Shown: positions 54,547 to 63,679, numbered from the stretch's first letter. The stretch: 64,000 nt of DNA from JAHDHW01 sp965220465 (GCA_965220465.1 CBDCPZ010000024.1:1-64000); one strand, 5' to 3'. Program-made: numbers and translations. The notes: generated from the sequence alone by a model not told the origin.

Positions 54547-56547
54547 TTATTTATAACTTCTGGTTTTCAATTCTACTTCTTCAAAAATCAATTCTTCTTT
54601 GTGTAAAATGGGGTCTTTTGCGATATCGGCCCATTCCCATGCAGAAACATAAGCGAAACCTTCGTCATTTCGAACAGCCTCACCTTCCGGAGTTTGAAAC
54701 TCTTCTCTAAAATGTCCGCCACAGGATTCGTCTCTGTCCATCGCATCAACGATCATTAATTCCCCCAATTCCATAAAATCAGCAACTCTCAACGCTTTCT
54801 CCAATTCAGGATTGAACTCATCTTGTGTCCCTGGAATGAAAACATCGCGGTAAAATTCTTCTCTGAGTTCCGCCACCATTTTTTGAGCTTTTTGAAGCCC
54901 CTCTTCGGTTCGCGACATTCCGCAATAATCCCACATAATTTTTCCGAGCCTTTTGTGAAATTGTTCAACCGATTGATTGCCTTTAACATTTAACAAACTT
55001 TGAATTCGTTCGCGAGTTGCTTTTTCTGTTGCTTCAAATTCAGGCAAAGTCGAGTCTATCTTTGGTGTACGAATTTCTTTAGAAAGAAAATCGCCGATTG
55101 TGGCCGATATTACAAAATAACCATCTGCCAGCCCTTGCATCAAAGCGGAAGCTCCAAGACGATTGGCTCCATGATCTGAAAAATTACATTCGCCTAATGC
55201 AAACAGGCCGGGAATATTGGTTTCTAAATTGTAATCTACCCAAAGTCCTCCCATCGTATAATGAACCGCTGGATAAATTTTCATAGGCATGACGTATGGG
55301 TTCTCACCGGTGATTTTTTCATACATCTCAAATAGGTTTCCATACTTTTCCTCAATGACGCCTTCCCCTAATTTGACAATCACCTCATCACTAGGATTCA
55401 TGATTCCTTTTGAGTGAGCTGCTGAAGCTCCGTAATTTTTTATAGCTGCCGTAAAATCTAAATATACCGCAAGCCCGCTTGCATTTACCCCAAATCCTTC
55501 ATCGCAAGCTTTTTTGGCAGCTCTTGAAGCAACATCTCTAGGCACGAGGTTTCCGAAAGCAGGATAACGTCTTTCCAAAAAATAATCGCGATCTTTTTCA
55601 GCAATATCCAGTGCTGTTTTGGTCCCTTTTCGAATTGCTTCAACATCTTCCTTTTGAGCAGGAACCCAAACTCTTCCATCATTTCGAAGCGACTCCGACA
55701 TCAACGTCAATTTAGATTGGTAATCTCCTGAAACGGGAATACAAGTTGGGTGAATCTGTGTAAAACATGGGTTTGCCATCAAAGCGCCTTTCCGAACTGC
55801 TCGCCAGGCAGCCGTTACATTACATCCCATTGCGTTGGTAGAAAGGTAAAAGGCATTTCCATAACCACCAGTAGCCAAAACTACACAGTGTGCAGCATAG
55901 CGTTCCAATTTTCCGGTGAGCAAGTTACGAGCGATTATTCCACGAGCTTTGCCATCAACCATCACCAATTCGAGCATTTCGTGTCGATTGTACATGGTTA
56001 CACTACCTAAAGAAATCTGTCTCGACAAAGCCTGATAAGCTCCAAGCAATAATTGTTGACCGGTTTGTCCGCGAGCATAAAATGTCCGCGAAACCTGTAC
56101 TCCTCCAAAAGAACGATTGGCCAAAGCTCCTCCATATTCACGTGCAAAAGGAACTCCTTGTGCCACACATTGGTCAATAATATTGGCGCTTGTCTCGGCC
56201 AAACGATAAACGTTCGCTTCTCGAGAACGGTAATCTCCGCCTTTTATCGTATCATAAAATAATCGATAAACACTATCGCCATCATTCATATAATTTTTAG
56301 CGGCGTTGATTCCTCCCTGCGCCGCGATGCTGTGCGCCCGCCTCGGGCTATCATGGAATGTAAAACATTTAACATTATAACCTAATTCGCCCAAATTGGC
56401 AGCAGCAGCTGCTCCGGCCAGGCCAGTTCCAACCACTATTATTTCCATTCGCTTTTTGTTATTTGGAGCGACCAACGGCATGGTTCCGCTATATTTCGAC
56501 CATTTTTCGGTAAGAGGGCCGGGAGGTATTTTGCTATCGAGTTTCAT
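54547..56547 (-). CDS. sdhA: Succinate dehydrogenase flavoprotein subunit (B-type operon)
   Basis: The 666-residue subunit is the long Bacteroidota form. It has IIVVGTGLAGAAAAANLGELG for FAD binding, HSIAAQGGINAAKNY with the flavin-linked His, FTQIHPTCIPVSGDYQSKLT in the active site, and MGGLWVDYNLETNIPGLFALGE in the capping domain. It catalyses succinate-fumarate interconversion and works with the adjacent iron-sulfur and cytochrome subunits. It starts 16 bp after sdhC. Confidence 0.96.
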   Translation of the reverse strand: MKLDSKIPPGPLTEKWSKYSGTMPLVAPNNKKRMEIIVVGTGLAGAAAAANLGELGYNVKCFTFHDSPRRAHSIAAQGGINAAKNYMNDGDSVYRLFYDTIKGGDYRSREANVYRLAETSANIIDQCVAQGVPFAREYGGALANRSFGGVQVSRTFYARGQTGQQLLLGAYQALSRQISLGSVTMYNRHEMLELVMVDGKARGIIARNLLTGKLERYAAHCVVLATGGYGNAFYLSTNAMGCNVTAAWRAVRKGALMANPCFTQIHPTCIPVSGDYQSKLTLMSESLRNDGRVWVPAQKEDVEAIRKGTKTALDIAEKDRDYFLERRYPAFGNLVPRDVASRAAKKACDEGFGVNASGLAVYLDFTAAIKNYGASAAHSKGIMNPSDEVIVKLGEGVIEEKYGNLFEMYEKITGENPYVMPMKIYPAVHYTMGGLWVDYNLETNIPGLFALGECNFSDHGANRLGASALMQGLADGYFVISATIGDFLSKEIRTPKIDSTLPEFEATEKATRERIQSLLNVKGNQSVEQFHKRLGKIMWDYCGMSRTEEGLQKAQKMVAELREEFYRDVFIPGTQDEFNPELEKALRVADFMELGELMIVDAMDRDESCGGHFREEFQTPEGEAVRNDEGFAYVSAWEWADIAKDPILHKEELIFEEVELKTRSYK

Positions 56548-56563
56548 ATATTGGAATTGAAAA

Positions 56564-57253
56564 TTATTTAAAGAAATAGAAATAAACCGGAATTATTGCA
56601 AAGCCAGCAGGCACAACAACAGAATACAAAACTCCGAATGCTTTTATCAAACCTGAAAACCTTTTGTGGCCTAATCCCAGCGTTTGAAAAGAAGATTGAA
56701 AACCGTGAAACAGGTGTAATCCTATCACAAACATTGAAAAAACATAGAATAGCACATATCCCCATTGGCTGAAAGCATAAGCAACAGGTGCATAAAGGTT
56801 TTGGACATCTTTCAAATGACCTCCGATTTCCACAGAAACCGGATCCAGAGCTCCCATTTTCATTTTATACCAAAACTGCCACATGTGGAGTACAAGAAAT
56901 ACGAAAATGATAATTCCCAGCGGAGCCATATTCCGTGAAGCAAAACTTGAAGTTGATCTACTTTTGACAGCATAACGATCAAGTCGCGAAGTCACATTTT
57001 TTCTTTTGATAAATATTCCCTGAATAGTGTGTAATAAAATGAAGAAATATAACCCAATAGAGGTTGTTTTGATCAAAGGATTGGTCGTCATAAAATTTGC
57101 ATAAACATTAAATGCTTCCCCTCCATCATCATACAATAATTGTAAGTTACCAACTAAGTGTACTAATAAAAAGAGGATCAGAAACAAACCCGTGAGGCTC
57201 ATTACCAGTTTTTGACCTATTGAAGAAGCAAGAAAATTACTTAACCAACTCAT
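56564..57253 (-). CDS. sdhC: Succinate dehydrogenase cytochrome b subunit (B-type, di-heme)
   Basis: The 229-residue protein has five membrane helices. The His residues in FLLVHLVGN, FILLHTIQG, LVLHMWQFW and VIGLHLFHGFQSS fit the four heme ligands of the Wolinella/Bacillus di-heme B-type family. It transfers electrons between the iron-sulfur subunit and menaquinone. It is the first gene of the second SDH operon with a promoter 25 bp upstream. Confidence 0.95.
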   Translation of the reverse strand: MSWLSNFLASSIGQKLVMSLTGLFLILFLLVHLVGNLQLLYDDGGEAFNVYANFMTTNPLIKTTSIGLYFFILLHTIQGIFIKRKNVTSRLDRYAVKSRSTSSFASRNMAPLGIIIFVFLVLHMWQFWYKMKMGALDPVSVEIGGHLKDVQNLYAPVAYAFSQWGYVLFYVFSMFVIGLHLFHGFQSSFQTLGLGHKRFSGLIKAFGVLYSVVVPAGFAIIPVYFYFFK

Positions 57254-57277
57254 AATTTTTCGTTTAATTTTATGCTT

Positions 57278-57310
57278 GCAAAGCTATCTATTTTAACGCA
57301 ACTTACCCAA
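57278..57310 (-). promoter_or_regulatory. Promoter of the B-type SDH operon
   Basis: On the minus strand TTG (57310-57308), a 21-bp spacer and TAGCTTTGC (57286-57278) form a near-consensus Bacteroidota promoter. The transcript would start ~20 nt before the sdhC ATG. Confidence 0.6.
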
Positions 57311-57422
57311 TGCAAGTTAAGACTCTAAAGTACAAAATTCCTATTTAGAATTATTCTAAAAATAAAGACAATTTAACTAGTCCTTGATTTTTAAAATACG
57401 ATATTTAATCATATTTAATAAT

Positions 57423-57456
57423 TGAAAATTATTTCTTTACTTTCCTGTACCTTTGC
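57423..57456 (+). promoter_or_regulatory. Promoter of the hypothetical gene before rnr
   Basis: TTG (57423-57425), a 22-bp spacer and TACCTTTGC (57448-57456). The start near 57462 excludes the in-frame start codon at 57453 and leaves ATG 57510 with a ~48-nt leader. Confidence 0.55.
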
Positions 57457-57509
57457 AACAATTCTCAATATCCGTCTGTAAAAGTGGATGGATTTGCAAA
57501 TCTGTAAAA

Positions 57510-57998
57510 ATGCAAAAAGAGCTAAAAATAAGCTTCGAGCACTTTCTCGAAAAATTTCCGGAAATCGATTTACCAATTACCTTGTCTGATGACTCTGTCA
57601 TCGAATTCAGCAAAAATAATGATCCTCTCTCTTCGTTGATGATTGAGCAATTTATAAATGGTGAACAAGATGAGTTTACTGAATATATCGCCTGCCTTCG
57701 TATTTCAAAAACTTATGACTTTCATGCGATAATTTACTGGAAAGCCGCTTTGATGAACTATCAATATGTGTTGGCAACTTATACCAAAAACGGAAAGCTG
57801 ATTGACAAATCTGTAATAGCCGGAACTTATTCTGATGGCAAGTCGTTAACTAAATCTGTGGCAACTATTGACGAAGATTGGATTATTTATATTGTTTCTG
57901 GACAGACTGCCGCGGATGCTCCAACCTACGACCCTTCCACCAGCAATACTTTTAATTTAGAATTACTCGCCACCGGTGAAATTATCACCAATACTTAA
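57510..57998 (+). CDS. Conserved hypothetical protein upstream of rnr
   Basis: From ATG 57510 the protein has 162 residues. It is acidic and soluble, with ELKISFEHFLEKFPEIDLPITL near the start and FHAIIYWKAALMNYQYVLATYT in the centre, followed by a beta-rich half that ends TFNLELLATGEI. I do not recognise a named domain. It is 54 bp upstream of rnr in the same direction with only a weak hairpin (AGGCG/CGCCT at 58009..58024) between, so cotranscription is possible. Confidence 0.78.
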   Translation: MQKELKISFEHFLEKFPEIDLPITLSDDSVIEFSKNNDPLSSLMIEQFINGEQDEFTEYIACLRISKTYDFHAIIYWKAALMNYQYVLATYTKNGKLIDKSVIAGTYSDGKSLTKSVATIDEDWIIYIVSGQTAADAPTYDPSTSNTFNLELLATGEIITNT

Positions 57999-58052
57999 TA
58001 TTATTACAGGCGTTCTCACGCCTTTCACAAAAATTATTATCAACCAAATTTT

Positions 58053-60215
58053 ATGGTAAAAAAGAAGAAATCGAGGAGGAATGGTAAAAAATTAACTGCC
58101 GGACAACTCAAACACGAAATACTAAAACTATTCAAAAGGTCTCCTAGAAAAAGACTCAATGCAAAACTAATTCTCAAAAAGCTAAAAATTGTAAACAGTC
58201 GTGATTCCGTTCAGGATGCGCTCAATAAACTAACCGAAGATAACAAACTCAGATCCGTTGGCGATCACAAATATCGCATAAATCCGAAAGGTGCTTATAG
58301 TGACAATACCGCCACCGTTCACGAAGGCATCGTAGATATGACTCGCACGGGAGCAGCTTATGTCGTTTGCGAAGGCCTCAAAGACGACGTTTATGTTCCT
58401 GCAAAAAATGTAAATAGCGCCTTAAATGGTGATAAAGTACAGCTTTCTGTTTTCACTCCTTATGGGCGGCGAAAGCCGGAAGGGGAAATCACCAAAGTGC
58501 TGGAAAGATCCTCAGAATATTTTATAGGAACCCTTCGCTTGTCTCGAAAATATGGAATTGTGATTCCTGATAAAATCAACATGCCTGTAGATATCTACGT
58601 TGAGCTTGATGATATAAAGGATGCTAAAGAGGGTGAAAAAGTGGTCGTTAAAATAACCAAGTGGCCAACCCGTAAAAACTTTAGCCCAATTGGAGTAGTA
58701 TCCTCTGTTTTGGGAGAAGCTGGTAGCCACGATATCGAAATGAAAGCCATTTTGATTAATAATGGTTTTAATCTGGAATTTCCGGAGGCTGTTTTGGAAG
58801 AATCCGAGGTATTGTCTGCTGAATTATCAGAAGCTGAAGTTGCGCTCCGAAGAGACATGCGTGATATTACAACATTTACCATAGATCCGGAAACCGCAAA
58901 GGATTTTGATGATGCTTTGTCAATTCGTGATCTTGAAAATGGAAGTTGTGAAGTAGGCGTCCACATTGCTGACGTAACGCATTTTGTAAAAGCAGGGACT
59001 GCCCTTGACAAAGAGGCTTACAGCCGTTCAACTTCTGTTTATTTGGTAGATCGCGTCTTGCCCATGCTGCCTGAAAAGCTCTCCAACGAACTGTGCTCTT
59101 TGCGACCTCATGAAGATAAATGTACTTTTTCAGCGGTTTTTGTTTTTGATAAAAATGATAAAATTACAGATCGCTGGTTTGGAAAAACGTTAACGCATTC
59201 CAATCGCCGATTTGCTTATGAAGAAGCGCAGGAAATATTAGAAATCGGAGAAGGGGAATTTTCTGATGAATTGAAAAAACTGGATCGCCTTTCCAAAGTA
59301 CTGCGAAAACAAAAATTTAAAAACGGAGCCATTGCCTTTGAATCTGATGAAATAAAATTCCAGCTTGATGAGCTTGGCGCGCCGGTCGGTATTTCCCTGA
59401 AGGAAAGAAAAGAAGCGCACATGCTGATTGAAGATTTTATGCTGTTAGCCAATCGCGAAGTAGCTACTTTTATTTCAAAAAAAGGAAAAGGGCACGAAAT
59501 TCCTTTTGTTTACCGCGTTCACGATTTACCAAATACCGACAAAGTTGCTGATCTTGCCCGATTTGCAAAAGAACTTGGTTTTGAAATCAAAATGGACACT
59601 CCACGTCAAATTTCTGATTCATACAATTTACTTGCAAAAGCAGCACGTAATGACGAGGCACTCCGAATGCTCGAACCAATTGCCATTCGCACGATGGCAA
59701 AAGCAGCTTACACCTCAGACAACATTGGCCATTATGGGTTAGCTTTTGAATATTACACCCACTTCACTTCGCCAATTCGAAGATATTCAGATGTACTCTC
59801 CCATCGTATCCTTCAAGAGAACCTTAAGGAAACCTATCGCGTTAAAAAGGACATCTTGGAAGAGCAATGCAAACACATTTCAATTCAGGAACGCAACGCA
59901 ATGTCTGCTGAACGTGAATCTCTAAAATACAAGCAGGTTGAATATATCGAAAAGCATATCGGAGAAGAATTCGACGGTTATATTTCCGGAATCATCGATC
60001 GCGGCTTTTTTGTAGAACTTCATGACAGCAAATGTGAAGGCATGGTTGGATTTGACACGCTTGACGATGCTTATGAAATTGACAACGGTCGATTGAAAGC
60101 CACAGGCATTCGAACAAAAAATGTCTATAAAATGGGAGATAAAGTCAGAGTGCGGATTTTGAATACCAATCTTTCAAAACGGCAAATTGAAATGGAAATC
60201 GTGGATGAGGATTGA
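58053..60215 (+). CDS. rnr: Ribonuclease R
   Basis: The 720-residue exoribonuclease has a basic N-terminus (MVKKKKSRRNGKK) and a winged-helix segment, then two cold-shock domains. The RNB catalytic domain has DITTFTIDPETAKDFDDALS, with the conserved Asp cluster (DPETAKDFDD), VGVHIADVTHFV and YTHFTSPIRRYSDVLSHR. A C-terminal S1 domain (GEEFDGYISGIIDRGFFVEL) follows. It degrades structured RNA 3' to 5'. The very basic C-terminal tail of proteobacterial RNase R is missing. A 300-bp repeat fills the space right after the stop. Confidence 0.97.
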   Translation: MVKKKKSRRNGKKLTAGQLKHEILKLFKRSPRKRLNAKLILKKLKIVNSRDSVQDALNKLTEDNKLRSVGDHKYRINPKGAYSDNTATVHEGIVDMTRTGAAYVVCEGLKDDVYVPAKNVNSALNGDKVQLSVFTPYGRRKPEGEITKVLERSSEYFIGTLRLSRKYGIVIPDKINMPVDIYVELDDIKDAKEGEKVVVKITKWPTRKNFSPIGVVSSVLGEAGSHDIEMKAILINNGFNLEFPEAVLEESEVLSAELSEAEVALRRDMRDITTFTIDPETAKDFDDALSIRDLENGSCEVGVHIADVTHFVKAGTALDKEAYSRSTSVYLVDRVLPMLPEKLSNELCSLRPHEDKCTFSAVFVFDKNDKITDRWFGKTLTHSNRRFAYEEAQEILEIGEGEFSDELKKLDRLSKVLRKQKFKNGAIAFESDEIKFQLDELGAPVGISLKERKEAHMLIEDFMLLANREVATFISKKGKGHEIPFVYRVHDLPNTDKVADLARFAKELGFEIKMDTPRQISDSYNLLAKAARNDEALRMLEPIAIRTMAKAAYTSDNIGHYGLAFEYYTHFTSPIRRYSDVLSHRILQENLKETYRVKKDILEEQCKHISIQERNAMSAERESLKYKQVEYIEKHIGEEFDGYISGIIDRGFFVELHDSKCEGMVGFDTLDDAYEIDNGRLKATGIRTKNVYKMGDKVRVRILNTNLSKRQIEMEIVDED

Positions 60216-60511
60216 AGCGTGGATGTGTGGATTGATTGATGAGCGGATGGTTTGATGTGTGGATTTGCGGATGCGAGGATGTGAAGATTGATTGATTTGT
60301 GGATGCGTGGATTTAATTATCAGCATTGAAGTAATACTAATTCTTCTCGCTACTGATTACTGACAACTTCTTTCTGACTCCTCCTTTCTGACCCCTGACC
60401 CCTGACCCCTCACTCCTGACCCCTCACTTCTGACCCCTCACTTCTGACTTCTAAAAGGATCTGCGGGCCTGCAGCTTTTCTAACTACATCACCTTCTTAC
60501 TTTCTAACCCT
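60216..60511 (+). repeat. Intergenic composite repeat, left copy
   Basis: The whole gap between convergent rnr and the VOC gene. Four segments can be seen. First is ~100 bp of degenerate GTGGAT/GCGGAT units. Second is a unique core around 60316-60380 (taattatcagcattgaagta, then tactgattactgacaacttc). Third is a TGACCCC/TCACTTC tandem array (~60381-60450). Last is a tail with ctgcgggcctgcagc. An inverted copy fills 63368..63679. No coding frame is present. Confidence 0.8.
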
Positions 60512-61177
60512 CTATTTTGACAAAAAGTCCTTTCCGTTGCAGTTTAAAAGATAGTTTTCCTGATCGTTTTGAAAATTCAATTCAAAAGGAAAAGCTTTGG
60601 CGGGAAGGTTGGTGGGAAGCCAGTTTTTTGTTTTTTGATTCACGATGATAAACAAACCATGTTCGTCTCCGGCAGCACAAAACGTTTCAAGGTTTCCGCT
60701 ATATTTTTTAATTCCTGTCTGTAAATTCAATTTTTGAAAAGCTTCTTTGATATTATCTACCGGCAAACCAATTTCACTTATTTCAAGAATGTTTTTAGCA
60801 GAAAATGCATTGTTTGTTTTAATCTCTATGTTTCGGCGATCAATAAATTCGACAATATTATGATCCGCATCAAAAAAATAAAACGCTTTTGCGTTCCAGT
60901 TTGGAAAATCGAGGATCGTTTCTCCTTCATGTTTTAAGAGATCAACTCGTCGCTGAGCCCATTCCATTGCCTCCATGATTTGAAAAGGCGGAATATTAAA
61001 CGCAAAATGGTAATAGCATTTGGTCGCTGATTTTTTAAAAGTGAGCATTGAATTTCCAATACGCAGCGAAAAAGAGTTTTCATTTTTTTCCACCAATTCC
61101 AAACCCAATGTTTCCACGTAAAACTGAAATTGCGCTGGAAAGTTATTGCTGTGCAGGGCTAGTTTTTCAATTTTCAT
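60512..61177 (-). CDS. VOC (glyoxalase/bleomycin-resistance fold) family protein
   Basis: The 221-residue protein consists of two beta-alpha modules of the VOC fold. The first starts KIEKLALHSNNFPAQFQFYVETLGLELVE and has the strand pair AFYFFDADHNIVEFIDRR, whose Asp-x-Asp-His-Asn/Glu could bind metal. The second module starts ILEISEIGLPVDNIKEAF. This matches bacterial ring-cleavage dioxygenase-like/VOC proteins of unknown substrate. It is convergent to rnr across the repeat. Confidence 0.85.
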   Translation of the reverse strand: MKIEKLALHSNNFPAQFQFYVETLGLELVEKNENSFSLRIGNSMLTFKKSATKCYYHFAFNIPPFQIMEAMEWAQRRVDLLKHEGETILDFPNWNAKAFYFFDADHNIVEFIDRRNIEIKTNNAFSAKNILEISEIGLPVDNIKEAFQKLNLQTGIKKYSGNLETFCAAGDEHGLFIIVNQKTKNWLPTNLPAKAFPFELNFQNDQENYLLNCNGKDFLSK

Positions 61178-61213
61178 AAAACTTCTTTTTTACCAAAAAA
61201 AAGACCTCAAAAT

Positions 61214-61248
61214 AAAAAAGACCCAACTTTTAAAGCTGAGTCCTTTTT
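61214..61248 (-). terminator. Terminator after the DUF937 gene
   Basis: An imperfect stem (AAAAAGACCCAACTTT with AAAGCTGAGTCCTTTTT, several G-U pairs) with T-runs at both ends. It lies 39 bp beyond the DUF937 stop and upstream of the VOC gene. Confidence 0.6.
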
Positions 61249-61286
61249 GTTTAGTTTTAATTTGGTGTTGCTTTTTCTTGAAAAGC

Positions 61287-61904
61287 CTATTTTTTCTTAA
61301 AGAAATTCCCCAGCATATTCATGCCCATTCCAGCGATATCATCCATTATGCTGCCATCACCGTCCTGATCGATAAATTTTGAGATCATACTCATTTCAGC
61401 ACTTTGATTGGAAGTACTTTTTACAGAATTGCCCAAAAACGAGGTAAGATCCGAAACATCAAAGCCTTGCTCTTTTTTAGCTTTGCCCAATGAACCCATC
61501 ACGATAGGCGCCAACATAGTCATCAGGCTTCCTGTTTTGCTGCTATCAAGGCCGCTCATTTTGCTAATCATATCAATTGCATTTGACTGTTTACCTCCTA
61601 ACACATGATTCAAGATGCCGGCACCATTTGCTGCCCGCGCCTGCTGAGGTTGTGGATTTCCTCCAAACATGTCCATTACATTGTCAAGAAGACCACCGTC
61701 ATGATCTTTGTCCAGTGCATTTGCCAGAGAAGCGGCACCATCAGGAGTAGAAGCATTTTTTGACATCGCTCCCATCAGTGTTGAAAATATTCCCGTCGCA
61801 GCTTTTGAAGTTTGTTCTTTGTCTGCACCGCCTAATTGACTACTCAATGTATCAAGAAGACCATCAGAGAGTTGCCCCTGAAGTAAGTCCATTAAATTTG
61901 CCAT
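61287..61904 (-). CDS. DUF937 domain-containing protein
   Basis: The 205-residue protein is low in aromatic residues and rich in Gly, Ala, Ser and Met. DUF937 motifs are LMDLLQGQLSDGLLDTLSSQLGG at the start and LLDNVMDMFGG, GILNHVLGGKQ, MLAPIVMGSLGKAK. Two Asp-rich loops (DKDHDGGLLD and DQDGDGSIMDD) resemble EF-hand calcium loops. There is no signal peptide. The family is widespread and its role is unknown. It is divergent from the HD-PycTM gene 213 bp away. Confidence 0.9.
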   Translation of the reverse strand: MANLMDLLQGQLSDGLLDTLSSQLGGADKEQTSKAATGIFSTLMGAMSKNASTPDGAASLANALDKDHDGGLLDNVMDMFGGNPQPQQARAANGAGILNHVLGGKQSNAIDMISKMSGLDSSKTGSLMTMLAPIVMGSLGKAKKEQGFDVSDLTSFLGNSVKSTSNQSAEMSMISKFIDQDGDGSIMDDIAGMGMNMLGNFFKKK

Positions 61905-62116
61905 AATTAATTGTTTTTTTTGATTAAATTTTTATTTGGGTATAAATTCTTTCTATAAGAATTTGATGATTGGTTAATTTTTTTGGATGCGTAAAATAGT
62001 ACAAATCTCTTCAAATACAAAATTTCAACTCTGGCTAAATAATTGGATTTAAAACATTAATTAGCAAAAATTCGTAATTTTCACCATAATTTACTTTAAA
62101 ATAAAAAATAGGTCGA

Positions 62117-63367
62117 TTGTCTCAAACTAAAAAAGATACTACTTCTCAGCTTTCCGGCTCTAACCAAAACAGCAATATTTTGCTGGAAGCAGGGATTTAT
62201 GTTTTGGATTTTTTCAACCAGTTTAGCAAAGCTGGCTTGACTTATCACAACTATCAGCATACCGTTAACATCGTCAGCCTGGTTGAAAAGATAGGTAGTT
62301 CTGCTGAAGGAGGCAATCCATTTTCTAAAGAAGTAATTGAAATTGCTCAGTTGGCTGCATGGTTTTACAATATCGGTTTTTTAAAAAGCTACGATCACCC
62401 CAAAGAGCAAAGCATTGAATACCTCAAAATTTTTCTAGAAAGCAATCAATTTCCGACTGATAGGATTGAAAGAGTTGTTAATTGTATCAATGTGACAAAA
62501 TCTGGCGGCAGTCCAACTACTGATGAGCAACATCTTTTTTCAGATGCTTTAAACGCTCATCAAACCTGTGATAGCTTTTTCGAACAAAGCCCGCTGCTGC
62601 GTTTGGAATGGGAACTGGTTCAAAATCGATACCTTTCAAATTTTGACTGGAACCAAATTCAATTGCAATATTTGCTGCAAGCTCGTTTTTATACTCCTTT
62701 TGCAAAGATCCATTTTGAGCCTTTGATTGCACAAAATATTTTGGTCCAAAAGACAAAAGTTGAAAAAAATAAACTGACAGGACCTGCCTCCGTTGAAGTG
62801 GATGGAACCCTTCGAAAATTCCAGGGGATTGAAAGAAAACTACCAGCTAGCGCAATACAAACTTTTTTCCGAACGAACTATCGAAATCACATCAACCTGA
62901 GTGCTATTGCTGACAATAAAGCGAATATCATGATCAGCGTAAATGCGATATTGATTTCAGTACTTATTTCATTGCTGACCTATAAAAACATCACCGAGAC
63001 GACTCCAATGGTTCTGATGCCGGTTATTATTTTCCTGGTGATCAATATGATTTCTTTGGTTTTTGCGGTATTATCCATCCGACCAAAAGTTACTTCATTA
63101 AACAATGAGGATACCAGCAAGCACATCACAAAACGCAATATTGTCTTTTTTGGAAACTTCGTCAACCTGGATCTGGAAAAGTATGAAGAAGCAGTGGATG
63201 CGATGTTTCGGGATGGCGAGCTGCTTTATGGCAATATGGTTCGGGACCTTTATTATCTTGGCAAAGTGCTTGATAAAAAATATCGCTACCTCACCATTGC
63301 ATACAATACTTTTATGGTTGGTTTTGTAACAACGGTTATTACTTTTCTTTTGGCGATTCTTTTATAA
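62117..63367 (+). CDS. Degenerate HD domain fused to a Pycsar-effector-type membrane domain (PycTM)
   Basis: The 416-residue protein starts with TTG; the frame opens only 12 bp before and no ATG precedes the domain. Residues ~20-200 resemble an HD phosphohydrolase: TYHNYQHT (H44, H48) and later HPKEQS (H94). The diagnostic His-Asp pair of AAWFHDIG reads AAWFYNIG (Y84, N85), so metal catalysis is probably lost. Residues ~250-416 match the PycTM effector domain: FFRTNYRNHINLSAIADNKANIMI, then two membrane helices (VNAILISVLISLL; VLMPVIIFLVINMISLVFAVLSI), a soluble segment, and a final helix. In Pycsar defence, PycTM proteins respond to cUMP or cCMP made by a partner cyclase and damage the membrane. 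No cyclase is next to it here. It could be a stand-alone sensor. Confidence 0.85.
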   Translation: MSQTKKDTTSQLSGSNQNSNILLEAGIYVLDFFNQFSKAGLTYHNYQHTVNIVSLVEKIGSSAEGGNPFSKEVIEIAQLAAWFYNIGFLKSYDHPKEQSIEYLKIFLESNQFPTDRIERVVNCINVTKSGGSPTTDEQHLFSDALNAHQTCDSFFEQSPLLRLEWELVQNRYLSNFDWNQIQLQYLLQARFYTPFAKIHFEPLIAQNILVQKTKVEKNKLTGPASVEVDGTLRKFQGIERKLPASAIQTFFRTNYRNHINLSAIADNKANIMISVNAILISVLISLLTYKNITETTPMVLMPVIIFLVINMISLVFAVLSIRPKVTSLNNEDTSKHITKRNIVFFGNFVNLDLEKYEEAVDAMFRDGELLYGNMVRDLYYLGKVLDKKYRYLTIAYNTFMVGFVTTVITFLLAILL

Positions 63368-63679
63368 AAGAGGGTAAAGGTTAGAAAGTTAATGGGTAAA
63401 GTGGTTGGAAAGGCTGCATGCCCATAGATCTCTTAGGAGTTAGGAGTGAGGGGTCAGGAGTCAGAAAGAAGTTGTCAGTAATCAGTAGCGAGAAGAATTA
63501 GTATTACTTCAATGCTGAAAAATCTGATGCTGACAATTAAATCCACGCATCCACAAATCAATTAATCTTCACATTCACGCATCCACAAATCCGCACATCG
63601 ACAAATCAATCAATCTTCACATCCGCAAATCAATTCATCCAATAATCCGCACATCCATCTATCCGCACATCGTCAAATC
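63368..63679 (-). repeat. Intergenic composite repeat, right (inverted) copy
   Basis: The whole gap between the convergent PycTM gene and the unrecognised gene at the right edge. It is the inverted counterpart of 60216..60511. On the minus strand it has the GGAT-rich array, then a core with the same bases (gaagtaatactaattcttct, tactgattactgacaacttc) plus a 15-bp insertion, a shorter TGACCCC array, and a tail with gatctatgggcatgcagcc. No coding frame is present. Confidence 0.8.

Noticed and set aside
58595..59011. 138-codon ORF opposite rnr
   Set aside because: Shadow frame of ribonuclease R, Ser/Thr-rich, no homology recognised.
60381..60450. CRISPR-like look of the TGACCCC array
   Set aside because: Units are 7-8 bp and contiguous with no spacers, and no cas genes are present.
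60216..63679. Composite transposon formed by the inverted repeats
   Set aside because: No transposase lies between or inside the repeats, and each repeat exactly fills a convergent gap. Two independent repeat insertions explain it better.
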